Source: Bipolaris cookei | Taxonomy: Eukaryota; Ascomycota; Dothideomycetes; Pleosporales; Pleosporaceae | DNA: 43,657 bases | Assembly: GCA_002286855.1 (NCBI GenBank) | Contig: NRSV01000100.1 | Coordinates: 34,436 to 78,092, forward strand | Direction of reading: 5' to 3' | Part shown: piece by piece, positions 21,450-31,421 of the stretch | Numbering within the stretch: the first letter of the stretch is position 1 | Layout: each line of letters opens with the position of its first letter | Translations under genes and position numbers: made by a program | Notes under the pieces: model-generated | What the model was told of the DNA's origin: nothing | The model's database searches: none | The model's input: only the letters and a program-made list of their open reading frames with translations

Positions 21450-22058
21450 ATGGAATCCCTAGAGACCTTCACCCTCCTCCCCCTCGAACTCGACCCCGCA
21501 ACACACTCCATCATCGCTACCCAAAACACCAGCAACGTCGTCGAAAAAGAACTCGAAGCCCTCAATAACCTCCACCGCAACCTCCTACATGTCGAGACTC
21601 CCACTGGTACACCTCCACCCCCCGTCCCTGTCAACCCCAAGCGCTCCGCGCAAATCGGCAAGCTCCGCGAGTCCGGCAACGCCGAGTTCCGCAAGGGCAA
21701 CCACGACGCAGCCGCGAAAATGTACACACTAGCCATCGACATGGCACTCGCACGTCCCGCGTGGGAGCCGTCTGGCCTCGTCCGCGAAGAACTGTCTGGG
21801 TTACTGAGTAACCGCGCGCAAGCCAATATGGCGCAGCAGAAGTGGGCGGAGGGCGCGGTGGACGCGGAGGCGTCTGTTGAGATGAAGAAGGTGGGGAATG
21901 CGAAGGCGTGGTGGAGGCGGGGCAAGTGTTTGCTTGAGATGGGAAGGCTGGAGGAGGCGGAGACGTGGGTGAAGCAGGGGTTGGAGTTTGAGGCGACCGA
22001 GCAGGATCTAGTGGGATTGAAGGAGGAGGTTGAGAGGAAGATTAGGGGGAAGGCTTAG
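21450..22058 (+). CDS. SEC72: Sec72-like TPR protein of the ER translocon
   Basis: Small tetratricopeptide protein resembling Sec72, the cytosolic subunit of the Sec62/Sec63 complex that supports post-translational protein import into the ER. Single exon, 202 aa, starting MESLETFTLLPLELDP. Residues about 70-185 hold the TPR region: LRESGNAEFRKGNHDAAAKMY, then LSGLLSNRAQANMAQQKWAEGA, then AKAWWRRGKCLLEMGRLEEA, followed by WVKQGLEFE and a charged end. DMALARPAWEPSGLVREEL between the first helices is the feature I associate with Sec72 rather than with other TPR co-chaperones. The first half uses C-ending codons and the second half G-ending codons, so the GC skew flips within the gene. A generic TPR co-chaperone is the alternative. 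Confidence 0.8.
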   Translation: MESLETFTLLPLELDPATHSIIATQNTSNVVEKELEALNNLHRNLLHVETPTGTPPPPVPVNPKRSAQIGKLRESGNAEFRKGNHDAAAKMYTLAIDMALARPAWEPSGLVREELSGLLSNRAQANMAQQKWAEGAVDAEASVEMKKVGNAKAWWRRGKCLLEMGRLEEAETWVKQGLEFEATEQDLVGLKEEVERKIRGKA

Positions 22059-22527
22059 ATGTGTGTGGGTAGGATGAGGTTGTGGGGAGAGGCATTGCTG
22101 GGCGTTTGGAGTGGGAGGACAGTTCCTTCTTTTTCTACTGTGCATGTATTTATTGCATGATGCTTATGCACCGTTTTTCATTTCGACTCGCGTATACAAT
22201 ACATTCACACGATATTCACACTCATCAGATAAAGTCCTTGCGTACAGAAGATATGTATCTGTTGCTGAGCGCAAAACACTAAAAAAAAAGAGAAAAAGCA
22301 GAGACATCGCTAAATCGCATACACATAACCATCAAGGAGCGAAACCTCCATGCAACCAAGCCCATTCCCCCACATGTCCCTCGTCGTCCAAAAATACACA
22401 AATCCCTTCCCTTTCTAGCAAAGAAAGAATCCAAATCGCTAAACAATGGCAAGTAAACAAAAAAATCCGCTGGAAAATTTTGCTTAATCCTTTTTTAACT
22501 TTATCTAGAATGCAGAAAATGCACATG
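22059..22527. other. Convergent 3' region, no supported gene
   Basis: Lies between the stop codons of the Sec72-like and MARVEL genes. It contains an A-rich run near 22280-22300. Confidence 0.5.
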
Positions 22528-23631
22528 TTATACCCGTTCCGGCCCGCCGCTAAAACTATACCCACTCCCCGTATGACTGGGTTGTCTATCTATTCCACTG
22601 AGGCCCGTAAACGGAGCCAGGCCCGGCGCAGTCTGACTCCTGTACTCTTCATATCCACTCGGGCTAAGTGCATCGGCGCCAGCGACAACACTAGGACCTC
22701 TGCTGTGGGTGCTGTAATCAGCATATGGGGGCGCAGTTCGTCCGCCACCAGGGCCATAAACGCCGTTTCTGTCATCGCCCCAGCTAAGCGGGCGACCGGG
22801 ATGGCGTCCTTCGTCTGTTTCGGTGGAGTGGAGCAGGGCGTACTCGTCTTCTTGCTGGTTGCCGCCGTGTTCGGTGCGCTGGTCGAGCGAGTCGGAGGAG
22901 TTGCGGCCGTGGGCGGTTTCGATTTCGGTGGACCAGGCGGCGTCTTTGGGGTTGTTGTAGGCCAAGTCGCCCGAGGCGTAGTGTGGGTTCGAGGACGAGG
23001 ATTGGTAGGGCATTACGCCTTCGCGGAGGAACTTGTGCAGGTAGTAGCCTGAGATGCCGGTGGTGAGGGCAAAGAAGAGGCTGATGGGGTGTGTTAGTGT
23101 GTGTGTGGAGGATGTGTGGGAGCTGGTGGTGCTACTTACAAGACCATGACGCCTATGCCGACAGCTGCCTTGCTGACCTTGCACTTGGCCTCGTCGCCGT
23201 ATAGAAACGTTGTGCAGTCACGCTTGTCGTCTGGGATCTTTGCCTTTGCGGCGCCTTCCTTGATGCCCTCGGAGTTCCACATGGCGACTGAAATGAAGGC
23301 CGCAAACCAGAGAATTGTGTACAAGACGTCAACGGCGAGGAAGGCGTAGGCCGAGGCAAACCGTTGGGCGCGGGACCACATGGGCACCATTGTGAGGTAG
23401 ATGATGGCTGGTATGGAAAGAAAGCACTGTTTTTGGGTACTGTCAGGCCGAGTCTCAGAGGTGGTGTCGAGTCCAACTAACCATTACAAAAAAGTACCTA
23501 GTACCTCCTCCGATATCCCCATCCTTGGTCATGACGGCTATGGTCAAACATGCTGCGACGAAGACGAAGACGGCCTGGAAACAGTGTGCTACGACCTTGC
23601 ATTTCTGGATATACGACTGTGGTATCCGCAT
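22528..23631 (-). CDS. MARVEL-domain four-TM membrane protein (3 exons)
   Basis: Membrane protein of the MARVEL type found widely in filamentous fungi, with unknown exact role. Proposed sites are the plasma membrane or secretory vesicles. Exons on the minus strand are 23631-23482, 23426-23140 and 23080-22528, introns are 55 and 59 bp, and the product is 329 aa. The start MRIPQSYIQKCK is followed by TM1 (about 13-34, VVAHCFQAVFVFVAACLTIA). TM2 is about 50-66 (CFLSIPAIIYLTMV), TM3 about 75-100 (AFLAVDVLYTILWFAAFISV) and TM4 about 135-160 (VGIGVMVFLFFALTTGISGYYL). A Cys pair lies in the loop (RDCTTFLYGDEAKC). The last 160 residues are a hydrophilic Ser/Gly/Tyr-rich cytoplasmic tail (QSSSSNPHYASGDLAYNNP). 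The joining of three exons in different frames with continuous hydrophobic segments supports the model. Confidence 0.85.
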
Positions 23632-25808
23632 CTTGTGGTATGTGTGGGGTGTGTGTGTTGGAAGCTACTACAAAGGTCTGTCGCTGGTACGATCGCCGTC
23701 GCCTTTGCCAGAAAAGTGAGAGGAGGCCAGACGGTAAACACAACAGAACTAAGTAGGTCAGCCCTGTGGCGGCGGAATACGTGGGTACGGCAGTCGGAAA
23801 GGCCGGCGGTGGGACCCGAGTAGTTGCGAGCGGCTTTGTCTTGTGCGGCTCTTCTGGGCCGAACGGTGAACAGAAGCGGTAGGAAAGCGGACAAGCAAGA
23901 GGTGATGAAGATGGATGTAAATACCGTGGTGAGGAGTCGGCGTACAGAGTGAGGGGCAGCGACAGGAGATTGAGATTGCGAGGCTCTAGTTGTGAGACAC
24001 ATGCAAAGTCTCAGCCTCAGCTTGGAGGATCCACCACTGTTGCCAGGCGCGTCCCCACTACGCGACGTCTGCCGGCTACGGCTACAAATGCAGGGTTGCT
24101 GTCTAACCGGGCAACGCACCTTGGTACCTTGGTACGTCCCTTGGGCCCGCCACCATAAGCCCTATTAATAGTATTCAAGAGAGCGAGCCGCTCGACGGAC
24201 AAAAAGAAAAGGTCGTTCCTGGCCGTCGGCGCGATGACGCTGCCATGACGACGCCCGCAGATGGGCCACATGTTCCTGCAGCGACAGCAGAGAGGACCGT
24301 CGCCGCATTTCAGGTACATGCTTTTGCTTTTGCTCCTTTCGACAATACTCTACCAAAGTGTCCACGAGATCAGCGGTGAGTGGGCAGGTGGGCAGGTGGG
24401 CGAGGCGCATGTGGCGCACGCCAGCCGGCCCATCAGACATGGGATGACGCTGCCTCAGCACCGCCACAATGCAGCCATCGCATCGCCTTTCTGCTATTTG
24501 TTACTACAACATCAGCTCAAGTAACGACTACAGCTGTAGCCCAAGCCGTCGCATATTTCACTGGCAATCATGGTCGCTATCGTCATTAGTTGAGATCGCT
24601 TTCCATACAACGACACTTGACACCACAGCGTTGAATCAATCAACCCCGGGTCTGGATCTGGCCCTGAGCCAAACGTCTTCGCGACGCCTACTATCTCCTG
24701 GAGCTAGCAGGTCACCCTCCGCCGGCTCCCACTATTGCCTGTAAGTGAGGCCGGAATCTCTGCCAAAATCCACACACACATCCCGCCCCTGATATCTCGA
24801 CTTGTCATGTATGAGCTCAGACATTCAACAATCCCTTTGTCAGTGCAGCGAAAGGGATTGTGCTATCGCCTGGCGTCACTGTCATCATGCTATCCGACTG
24901 CATGCCCTGCTCGGCAACCCAATCGCGTCGTGATCCGACGTCAACCTCTGCATGTGCGATGACTGATGGAAATCGGTTTTGGCATCTATTTAGGAGGCGC
25001 ACAAGTAGGAGCCTCATGCGCCCTTCAGCCGGATGCCCTGGTGATTAGTTGACATGCTTTTACTGCCCAAATTTCTTTCGGGAAACACATCGGCTCGGGC
25101 GAACAAGATGCGCTGTGTTCCACGGGTCCTGCGACATTGCACAACTCATCAAGCCCGCTGCAGCACCGGTAGCATGTATCCTGAAAGAGCGAGAAGAGCC
25201 AATTACTCAACAAACAAGGTCGTGGCAGGACAAAGTCACGCGTGTGTGTGTGTGTGTGTGCGTGTGTGTGCGTGTGTGTGCGTGTGTGTGCGTGCACATG
25301 CAGTGCAGGGAGGCGGTGCGTTAGTATGAACGAAGCCCGACGTAACCCAAAGTTCTAGCTCGTCTCGATTCAGACCACCCCTGTCATTCCCCCTCTACCC
25401 ACGTGGCTCGGCACCGTTACAGATTCAAGATGCAATCGTCCACCGCAGATCACCCGCGACGTTTTATCAACGCCATGAGAAAGGCTACAACGTCTCAGTC
25501 AATACGAGGCTCTGTGATCACGTCTACCGTACCCGGGCATCTACTTGGCACCTTTCCCCACTTGAAAAAGTAGCCGCTCACGCGCAGTAGCTCATACTAA
25601 TCATTATTACCCCTGCAGACCGAGTCCATTTTATGTTTTGTAATCATTAATTCAATCCGAGCAAAATGTACCAGTACATCAGCAGAGCGTCGGTTTGTGC
25701 TCTACTTGTTCTCGCAAGACATGCTCAAGCTCTTTTCAAGTCTCTAGGCAAAACAACAAAGCCTACCGCTTCGTGACTGGAGCAGACTTCTCTCACATTC
25801 GCAGCCAG
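23632..25808. other. Long intergenic region with a GT microsatellite, no supported gene
   Basis: About 2.2 kb between the starts of the divergent MARVEL and GST genes. Frames are short or low complexity. An upstream ATG at 25666 opens a signal-peptide-like frame (MYQYISRASVCALLVLA), but I could not find an intron that joins it in frame to the GST exon. Confidence 0.5.
25241..25294 (+). repeat. (GT)n / GTGTGTGTGC microsatellite
   Basis: About 54 bp of TG repeat, with a 10-bp higher-order unit (CGTGTGTGTG) repeated at least three times in the second half. Confidence 0.95.
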
Positions 25809-26814
25809 ATGGCTTCCAGTTTCCGTCATACTATTCCCTCCGATCGCTTCCCTGTCGAAAAGGGTCGCTATGTCTTGTACATCAATTACATCTGTCCCTG
25901 GGCCCACCGAACCATCATCGTCCGTGTGCTAAAGAAGCTCGAGGACATTGTTGAGCTGGTAGAAGTGGATGCTCGAGATGCAGTCCACGGCTGGTCCTTT
26001 TCAGGGCGAACCGGACCAAGCAAAGACCCTATATACGGCGTCAAGACCTTAAAAGAAATCTACCAAAAGGCAGATCCTCATTACGACGGGAGGGTAACTG
26101 TCCCTCTGTTGTGGGACAAGCAGCATGGTAAACCGACTTTGGCATCACAGCAAATGGCTCCAGTCTGATCATGCCCAGGCACTGCCGTTAACAACGAAAG
26201 TACAGATATCGCTCGCATGCTAATCGACGGCTTTGACTCTCTCCTGCCGCCCGAACAACGTGAGGCGAACAAAGGAACTTCAGCCTTCAGACCATCACAC
26301 CTCATTTCTGAAATCGACGCTCTAAACTCCTGGATCTACGACACGGTGAACAATGGCGTTTACAAAATCGGGTTTGCTACATCTGTGCAGTCATACAATG
26401 AGCACCTAAGACAGCTCTTCCAGACCTTGGATCGTCTTGAAATCCATCTCTCACAACCCAAGCACCATCCCTATCTTTTCGGAAAGTACATTACCGAGTC
26501 GGACATTTATCTTTTTACGACATTGATACGATTCGACGTGGCGTATTACCCATTCTTCAAGTGCAATCTGAGAATGATTCGCCGCGACTATCCCTGCCTG
26601 CATGCTTGGTTGAGGCGGTTGTATTGGAATACCAGCCCGGAAACTTGCGGTGATGTGTTTAGATCTAGCACAAATTTTGACGCGGTAGGTAATGGTCCTT
26701 CACATAGGAGTGCAATAGAAACTGAGATTACGACAGATTGCCAGAGGATACAGTTCCGTGGTTGGAAAAGGTGCCGCCCCGAAAGTAGTTGTTCCACCAA
26801 TAATGCCGTTATGA
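25809..26814 (+). CDS. Xi-class glutathione transferase / glutathionyl-hydroquinone reductase (3 exons)
   Basis: Glutathione transferase of the ECM4/GTO xi class, which reduces glutathionyl-hydroquinones using glutathione. It is cytosolic by its lack of targeting signals. Exons are 25809-26127, 26179-26684 and 26737-26814, introns are 51 and 52 bp, and the product is 300 aa. The N-terminal thioredoxin-like domain carries the catalytic Cys in ICPWAHRT (Cys 29). VPLLWDKQHGTAVNNESTDIARML spans intron 1. The helical domain has NSWIYDTVNNGVYKIGFAT, HPYLFGKYITESDIYLFTTLIRFD and RRDYPCLHAWLRRLYWN, all strong for this class. Splicing intron 2 gives FDAIARGYSSVVGKG...PPIMPL, a family-like end, instead of an unrelated 65-residue tail. 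A few N-terminal residues may lie in an upstream exon. Confidence 0.88.
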
Positions 26815-27142
26815 ATTTATATTACTTCTTCCCATGTTCAAATACTATTCCTGTATGCGAGTTTCACACAACTTACTAACCCATACAAGGAGTTGTTATT
26901 TTTATATTTTAACTCCAGTCTACGTACGAAATTTGCTCGCTTGCCCCGACTCGGACACTTCCTTCTCCTTTTTGAACGACAGCTTTTTCTCACCACCTCG
27001 AACCACAGCAAATCGCTGGGTAGTGAGTATCTCCGCCGAGTGAAGTGTATTCCTCAGCTATTCATTCTGTGGGCAGACTCGATCTGCGGCTCAGGTCCCA
27101 CAACAAGCTGACAATATCAACAATAAATGTAACATATTCTAT
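26815..27142. other. Intergenic, no supported gene
   Basis: 3' flank of the GST gene up to the transposon end. Confidence 0.5.
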
Positions 27143-27158
27143 TACCGAGTCGGCCATG

Positions 27159-27195
27159 TCACCGAGACGGCCATATCACCGAGACGGCCAGTTTT
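27159..27195 (+). repeat. Left terminal inverted repeat with tandem 16-mers
   Basis: Inverted partner of 28952-28988. It contains two adjacent TCACCGAGACGGCC units spaced 16 bp apart, with a third related unit just outside. Confidence 0.75.
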
Positions 27196-27226
27196 GCTTG
27201 GCACAACCATCTCATCTTTTTCAACT

Positions 27227-28918
27227 TTAATCCTCATCACTATTAGTTAGCAAATCACTCTCAGACTCATTCAGCTCTGAATCAGAATACACTTTTGTAG
27301 CCTTTTGAAATTTTGTAGCGTAGTGCCCAGGTTCTCCACAGTTTTTAAAGCGCCGTACACTTGGTTGAGCCCTCTCAGTACCCCTACTACTACGAGTCTT
27401 CTTCTTTAACTGAGCTGCGCTTAGTGATCCTGCAGGTGCTAGTGAAGCTCCCTCACTATACTCTAGTATCCTGCCCTTCTGGATCTTCTTTCGTTTGCGT
27501 GATTTGCGCTTGGTTATCTCCTTTAATTGCTCTTCAAGCTCATAGATGCGCGCCTTCTAGAGTGCCTTCTCGTGAAGCATCTGTTCAGCGCCTTTTATAA
27601 GCGTAGAGAAGCTTTCTTGCGCTGTACTAGATGACTGAGTAATTGAATCGCGTACAAGCTTTGACTGAGATTTAAATTCGTGCGTATCGCTTGGTGTTTT
27701 AACTGCCACGGCTCATCTGGTTGAAGGGGTGCTGGCAGGGTCTGGTGTCGCACTTCAAGACGGTTCAGAACTCTTAACGGGCCAAAGGGAACTAGCCCTG
27801 TTTGCCCCAAAGGCCTTCTTGCAGATTTCTGTTGTAAATACGTCAAAGAACGCGTCTTTGGATGCTAGCAAGAAGCCTTCTTTGTTGATGTGAAAGACGC
27901 GTCGGCGTGCCAAGTCTCGTACGCGCTGAGAGTACTTCAGCTTCAACGGCGAGAAGCAGACCACATCAAGTGGCTGGATGATATGCGATGAATGAGAAGG
28001 CATACAGACTGTTATAATCTTGTTCTCTTCGCAGTAGTCCTTGAAATCCTGGTTGGAGCGGCTCTCGTGCTTATTTAAGATAAGCAACCTATATACCCCC
28101 ACCTTTCGATCCTTTGTACACGCGTCAAAGTGCTTCAACCACTCAAGACTAAGCTCATTATTTGTCCAACCTTTCTCTGAGACTGAGATCTTCCAACTAC
28201 CTATTATATCTGCCTCCTCATACCACGCAGAGATGTGAACGCGGCCCTTGTAGACAATAAAGGGTGGAATTACGTACCCTGCCACGCAGACACCCTAGAT
28301 GACTGTAACCCACTCACGATCGCCTGGCTGAACAACCTCAGGTTGATTGCGTCTCTCTGCGCCAGTAACAAACTTCATTTACCCAATTACAGCCATCTGG
28401 AACCTACTCTTGTCAAAGTTGTGCACGTCGTTGTCCTGGATGCCGTACTTGGCCTTCACGTTGGCCACAAGCCCAAACCATTCACCCACAACCTGAGGAT
28501 CTTCCTGGAGACTTCTCTGACGGTCTTTTGCTCCATTGAAAGCTGTTTTGAGCTCGTCTGAACGTGATACGAATCGTTCAACCTAGCGCTTACCCACTGG
28601 CTCTCCACCTCGCACCTCCAGCAGTTTATTAGCCATATCTGCCACCTCACACAGCCTAGGCGCAAACCCTCGCGAAGCTAAGTCAAGGATGTATTGTATG
28701 ATTGTATACTCCTTCGTTGAGGTTCGCTTCCGGCAGTTGGGTGTAGTTTGGGGTCGAAAGGTGATTCCGTGCAGTCGATCAGAGAGTCGCTAGTGTTTGA
28801 CGCCAAAGGCTGCAGCAGCGCGTCGCAAGCTTTTAAATTAGTCGATATTGTAGGCTTGAAGGGCATGTTCAATTCTCCCTTATTGTTCAGCAGAAATCAC
28901 GTTTTTTTGTTGAGACAT
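27227..28918 (-). pseudogene. Pogo-like DDE transposase with zinc knuckle, multiple stops
   Basis: The minus strand starts MSQQKNVIS at 28918 and ends at TAA 27229-27227. An N-terminal psq-type HTH (RRAAAAFGVKH, RLSDRLHGITFRPQ) is followed by the DNA-binding part ASRGFAPRLCEVADMANKLL and VERFVSRSDELKT. In the catalytic core the first Asp is in HNFDKSRFQ (where intact relatives have a DETGF-type motif), then GDREWVTVI. The second position reads LLILNKHESRS with Asn instead of the expected Asp (LIIDGHESH in copy B), and the third is QPLDVVCFSPLK. The 176-residue piece 28285-27755 is the longest clean segment. The C-terminus has a damaged zinc knuckle, CGEPGHYATK, whose first and last Cys are lost. 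Several TGG to TAG and CAG to TAG-type stops fit RIP. Confidence 0.85.
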
Positions 28919-28951
28919 AACGTGTTGAAAGTAAAGATGAGTGTGCTAAGT

Positions 28952-28988
28952 AAAAGTGGCCGGCTCGGTGATACGGCCGTCTCGGTGA
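28952..28988 (-). repeat. Right terminal inverted repeat with tandem 16-mers
   Basis: Inverted partner of 27159-27195 with about three mismatches in 37 bp. Confidence 0.75.
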
Positions 28989-28990
28989 TG

Positions 28991-29984
28991 GATGACGTTA
29001 ATGCGCGGTTTCTCAAATTCTCGACTCAAAATTTCATAGGCTTTGGCTCGTAATAGTTCGTTAAAGTTTCCCAAAGTGTTGTTTCCATAACATGACGAAC
29101 CCGCTAGCGCAACAGAGCCACAGATGCTCCCTGTCAGGGCGGGCTCCTAGAGGAGCCAAGCACGCAGCCAAAAAGGCAGGCGCAAGATAACAAGCTTGGC
29201 TTGTTGCTCGCATGGCTGATACTTAAGCTTACTGCATCCTCGCAGGCTGATAGAGCCTAGCACTTCTAGCTTCGTAATACTCCCCATCTCTACAACAATC
29301 GTGATACTCCCTCTCCAACCCCTCGCAATTTCCTAATCTTCCCTCTTCCCTACTTCAACTACAATAAAAACCAGCAACACTCATCGATAGCATATCCACA
29401 TGCCCCACTCTCCCCCGATTGGCCATGGCAAACATATCCGTGCTATAGCCCAGGATCTGCAATCGAATCGCTATAACAACCCCATATGCCCGTGCTTGAC
29501 TGCGAACAAGCCCTATCCCTGCCACATGTCCGCCTATAAAACAACATTCAACATGCTATCATATTAAGAGGCTATGCACTCGAAACGTTGCAATAAGAGA
29601 TGGTATGGTATCGTTGTTGAGCAGAAAGTAACGAAAGCAGGCACTAGTGGCTAATTGGCAGGTCAAAAGCGCAATGCTGTCTACCCACTTTACCGAGATG
29701 ATTTTTGCAGTGGAGAGATTGGGCTCGTGGTGTTGGTTTCGCTGGGTCATCGGGTAAACAGTTTCTTGAGCGCATAATGGAAACCCAAGGCTATGATTTC
29801 GTCAGCAACCAGCAATGCAAAGTTATGCTCAAGAAATCATCGTGAACTTGCTACAACAACAAAGGTTGATATCAAAGACAATACGCAGTAAACCTCATAC
29901 TACCTGCAAATTTCATTTCCCATCACAAATACATTCTCCATCTCATCCCTCCACCCCTTTTCATAACCAACCGCCCCCCCCCCT
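28991..29984. other. Intergenic, no supported gene
   Basis: No gene is seen. A short inverted repeat (GGCTCCTAGAGGAGCC) lies near 29145-29160. A C10 run at 29974-29983 lies directly after the stop codon of the minus-strand rhodopsin-domain gene. Confidence 0.5.
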
Positions 29985-31421
29985 CTACATCCCCACCCCA
30001 ACCGGCCTCGACTCAACCCTAACCTCCGTCTTCATCGCAATCCCCCCCTCCCTCCCCCAAATCGCCTCCTCACTCCCTCTATCCCCCGATCCCCCTGTCC
30101 CTCCATCCTCCGCCCCATGCACCCCGCTCCCCAACGGCATCGACCCCTGCCTCGCCGTCCCCTTCGTCGACCTCAGCGCATACAGCGCCTTCCCCCGCGA
30201 ACTCCTCTCCGAACTCCTAACCGTCTTATCCACGAAAAATGTAAATAGCGGCGCTAGCGTCGGAATGGATGCGACGATAACGCCGAGGTTGTTTTCGACG
30301 GTGGACCACATTATTACACCTGCGGAGTCCAGGTAGTTGGATAAGGAGCGGATAGTTTGGATGCGGATTACTTGGATGATGGTGATGAAGATGCCGAGGG
30401 CGAGGAGGGCGAGGAGCACGGCTTTTTTGCGCTTTTGGATGCGGGAGGCAAGGAGGACGGGAAAGGGGAGGAACATGCTGTAGGGTGTTAGAAGAGGGAT
30501 TTTTGGATGGGAGAGGGGAAGAAGGGAAGAAAGGAGGGGCTTACACAACGACGTCAAAGGTTATGGTCAGGGAGGAGGTGGTGGTGTAGAAGGGGACGGC
30601 GGGAAGACAGGTGCCGGTTATGGTGCGGTCCCATTGCATGGCGATCTAGAAGGGGTAAGTAGGGAGATTAAGGACGTATGGAGGGGAGGACGTACCGGTT
30701 GACATAGATTGATCTGGATAGTGAGGAAAGCAAGGTGGAAGAGGACGCAGAGCACTATAACTACGATGGTCGTGGTGCGTGCTGCGCCCTTGGGCATGAA
30801 GCGGAGGTAGGTTAACATTAGACTGATTTTGAAGGTCATTATGCTTGTTATGTAGCTGATAGTGTCGTTAGTGGTTGAGTTGAGAGCAGGTAGGATTCAT
30901 AGACTTACAATGGCGCGCCGATATATTGCAACTGCGTCGGTTAGCGAAGAGCCCACAAAGTACAGCGAGGCGTTTACTTGCCAGTCCGAAATTGAAGAGG
31001 TTCTCACTAGGCATGTCCTTGACATTTTTCAGTCCAAGTCCCCATTTTGTCTCTGGATAATGTTGTTAGCCACAGCACTATGTAGTGTGCAAGGTCGACT
31101 TACGCAGGATGCTGACAACAGCGAAACCACAACACGCTACCTGTTACTTGTCAGAGCCAACCCTATTGTAGACACCCGATGGACATCACTTACCCAGCTA
31201 ATGGCCAAAACATAGTCATCTGTCGATCGTTACCGTTAGCCATGACCAGCAAGTTCAAGTCTGTGATACGTACCCGCTCCGATCGTCTTGATCATCCACC
31301 CTCGGACGTAGAACCGAAGTGACAACACCAATAGCGAGGCCGCTGTAAACACAATAGCTAAACTTGTAATGTGCGAGCCATTGTTAACGGCGCTCTCAGG
31401 AGTATTATAGGCCCAGCCCAT
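29985..31421 (-). CDS. Fungal rhodopsin-domain seven-TM membrane protein (8 exons)
   Basis: Integral membrane protein of the large fungal rhodopsin-domain family (SAT4-like, also seen as Pth11-like relatives). Its ligand and role are unknown. Exons on the minus strand are 31421-31274, 31219-31194, 31140-31104, 31052-30982, 30931-30909, 30855-30696, 30645-30545 and 30477-29985. Phases close to 352 aa. Introns are 50-67 bp. Six are GT-AG and the one at 30981-30932 is GC-AG (GCAAGT). The N-terminus is MGWAYNTPESAVNNG, then TM1 (SLAIVFTAASLLVLSLRFYV) and GADDYVLAISW, the family's conserved Asp-Asp motif. NLFNFGLLQYIGAP precedes TM4, and MTFKISLMLTYLRF and HLAFLTIQINLCQP follow. LGIFITIIQVIRIQTI, YLDSAGVIMWSTVENNLGVI and VASIPTLAPL are hallmark segments of the family. 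The tail is Gly/Arg/Ser-rich. No CFEM domain is seen. Confidence 0.9.

Larger units (their letters stand above)
27143..28990 (-). mobile_element. Pogo-like DNA transposon with iterated 16-mer ends, inactivated
   Basis: Element of about 1.85 kb on the minus strand. Inverted ends 27159-27195 and 28952-28988 match at about 34 of 37 positions. Each end carries two tandem 16-mers of TCACCGAGACGGCCAT-like sequence, and the left end has a third, weaker copy at about 27143. One transposase gene lies inside. The same family is represented by the remnant at 6800-7142. The exact outer boundary and target duplication are not clear. Confidence 0.8.

Noticed and set aside
22111..23052. 313-codon plus-strand frame
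   Set aside because: Shadow of the MARVEL gene's long C-terminal exon; the minus strand has spliced TM segments.
23589..24119. 176-codon minus-strand frame upstream of the MARVEL gene
   Set aside because: Low-complexity, overlaps exon 1 of the MARVEL gene in another frame, no family resemblance.
25241..25294. CRISPR-like or coding repeat
   Set aside because: Simple GT microsatellite; fungal nuclear DNA.
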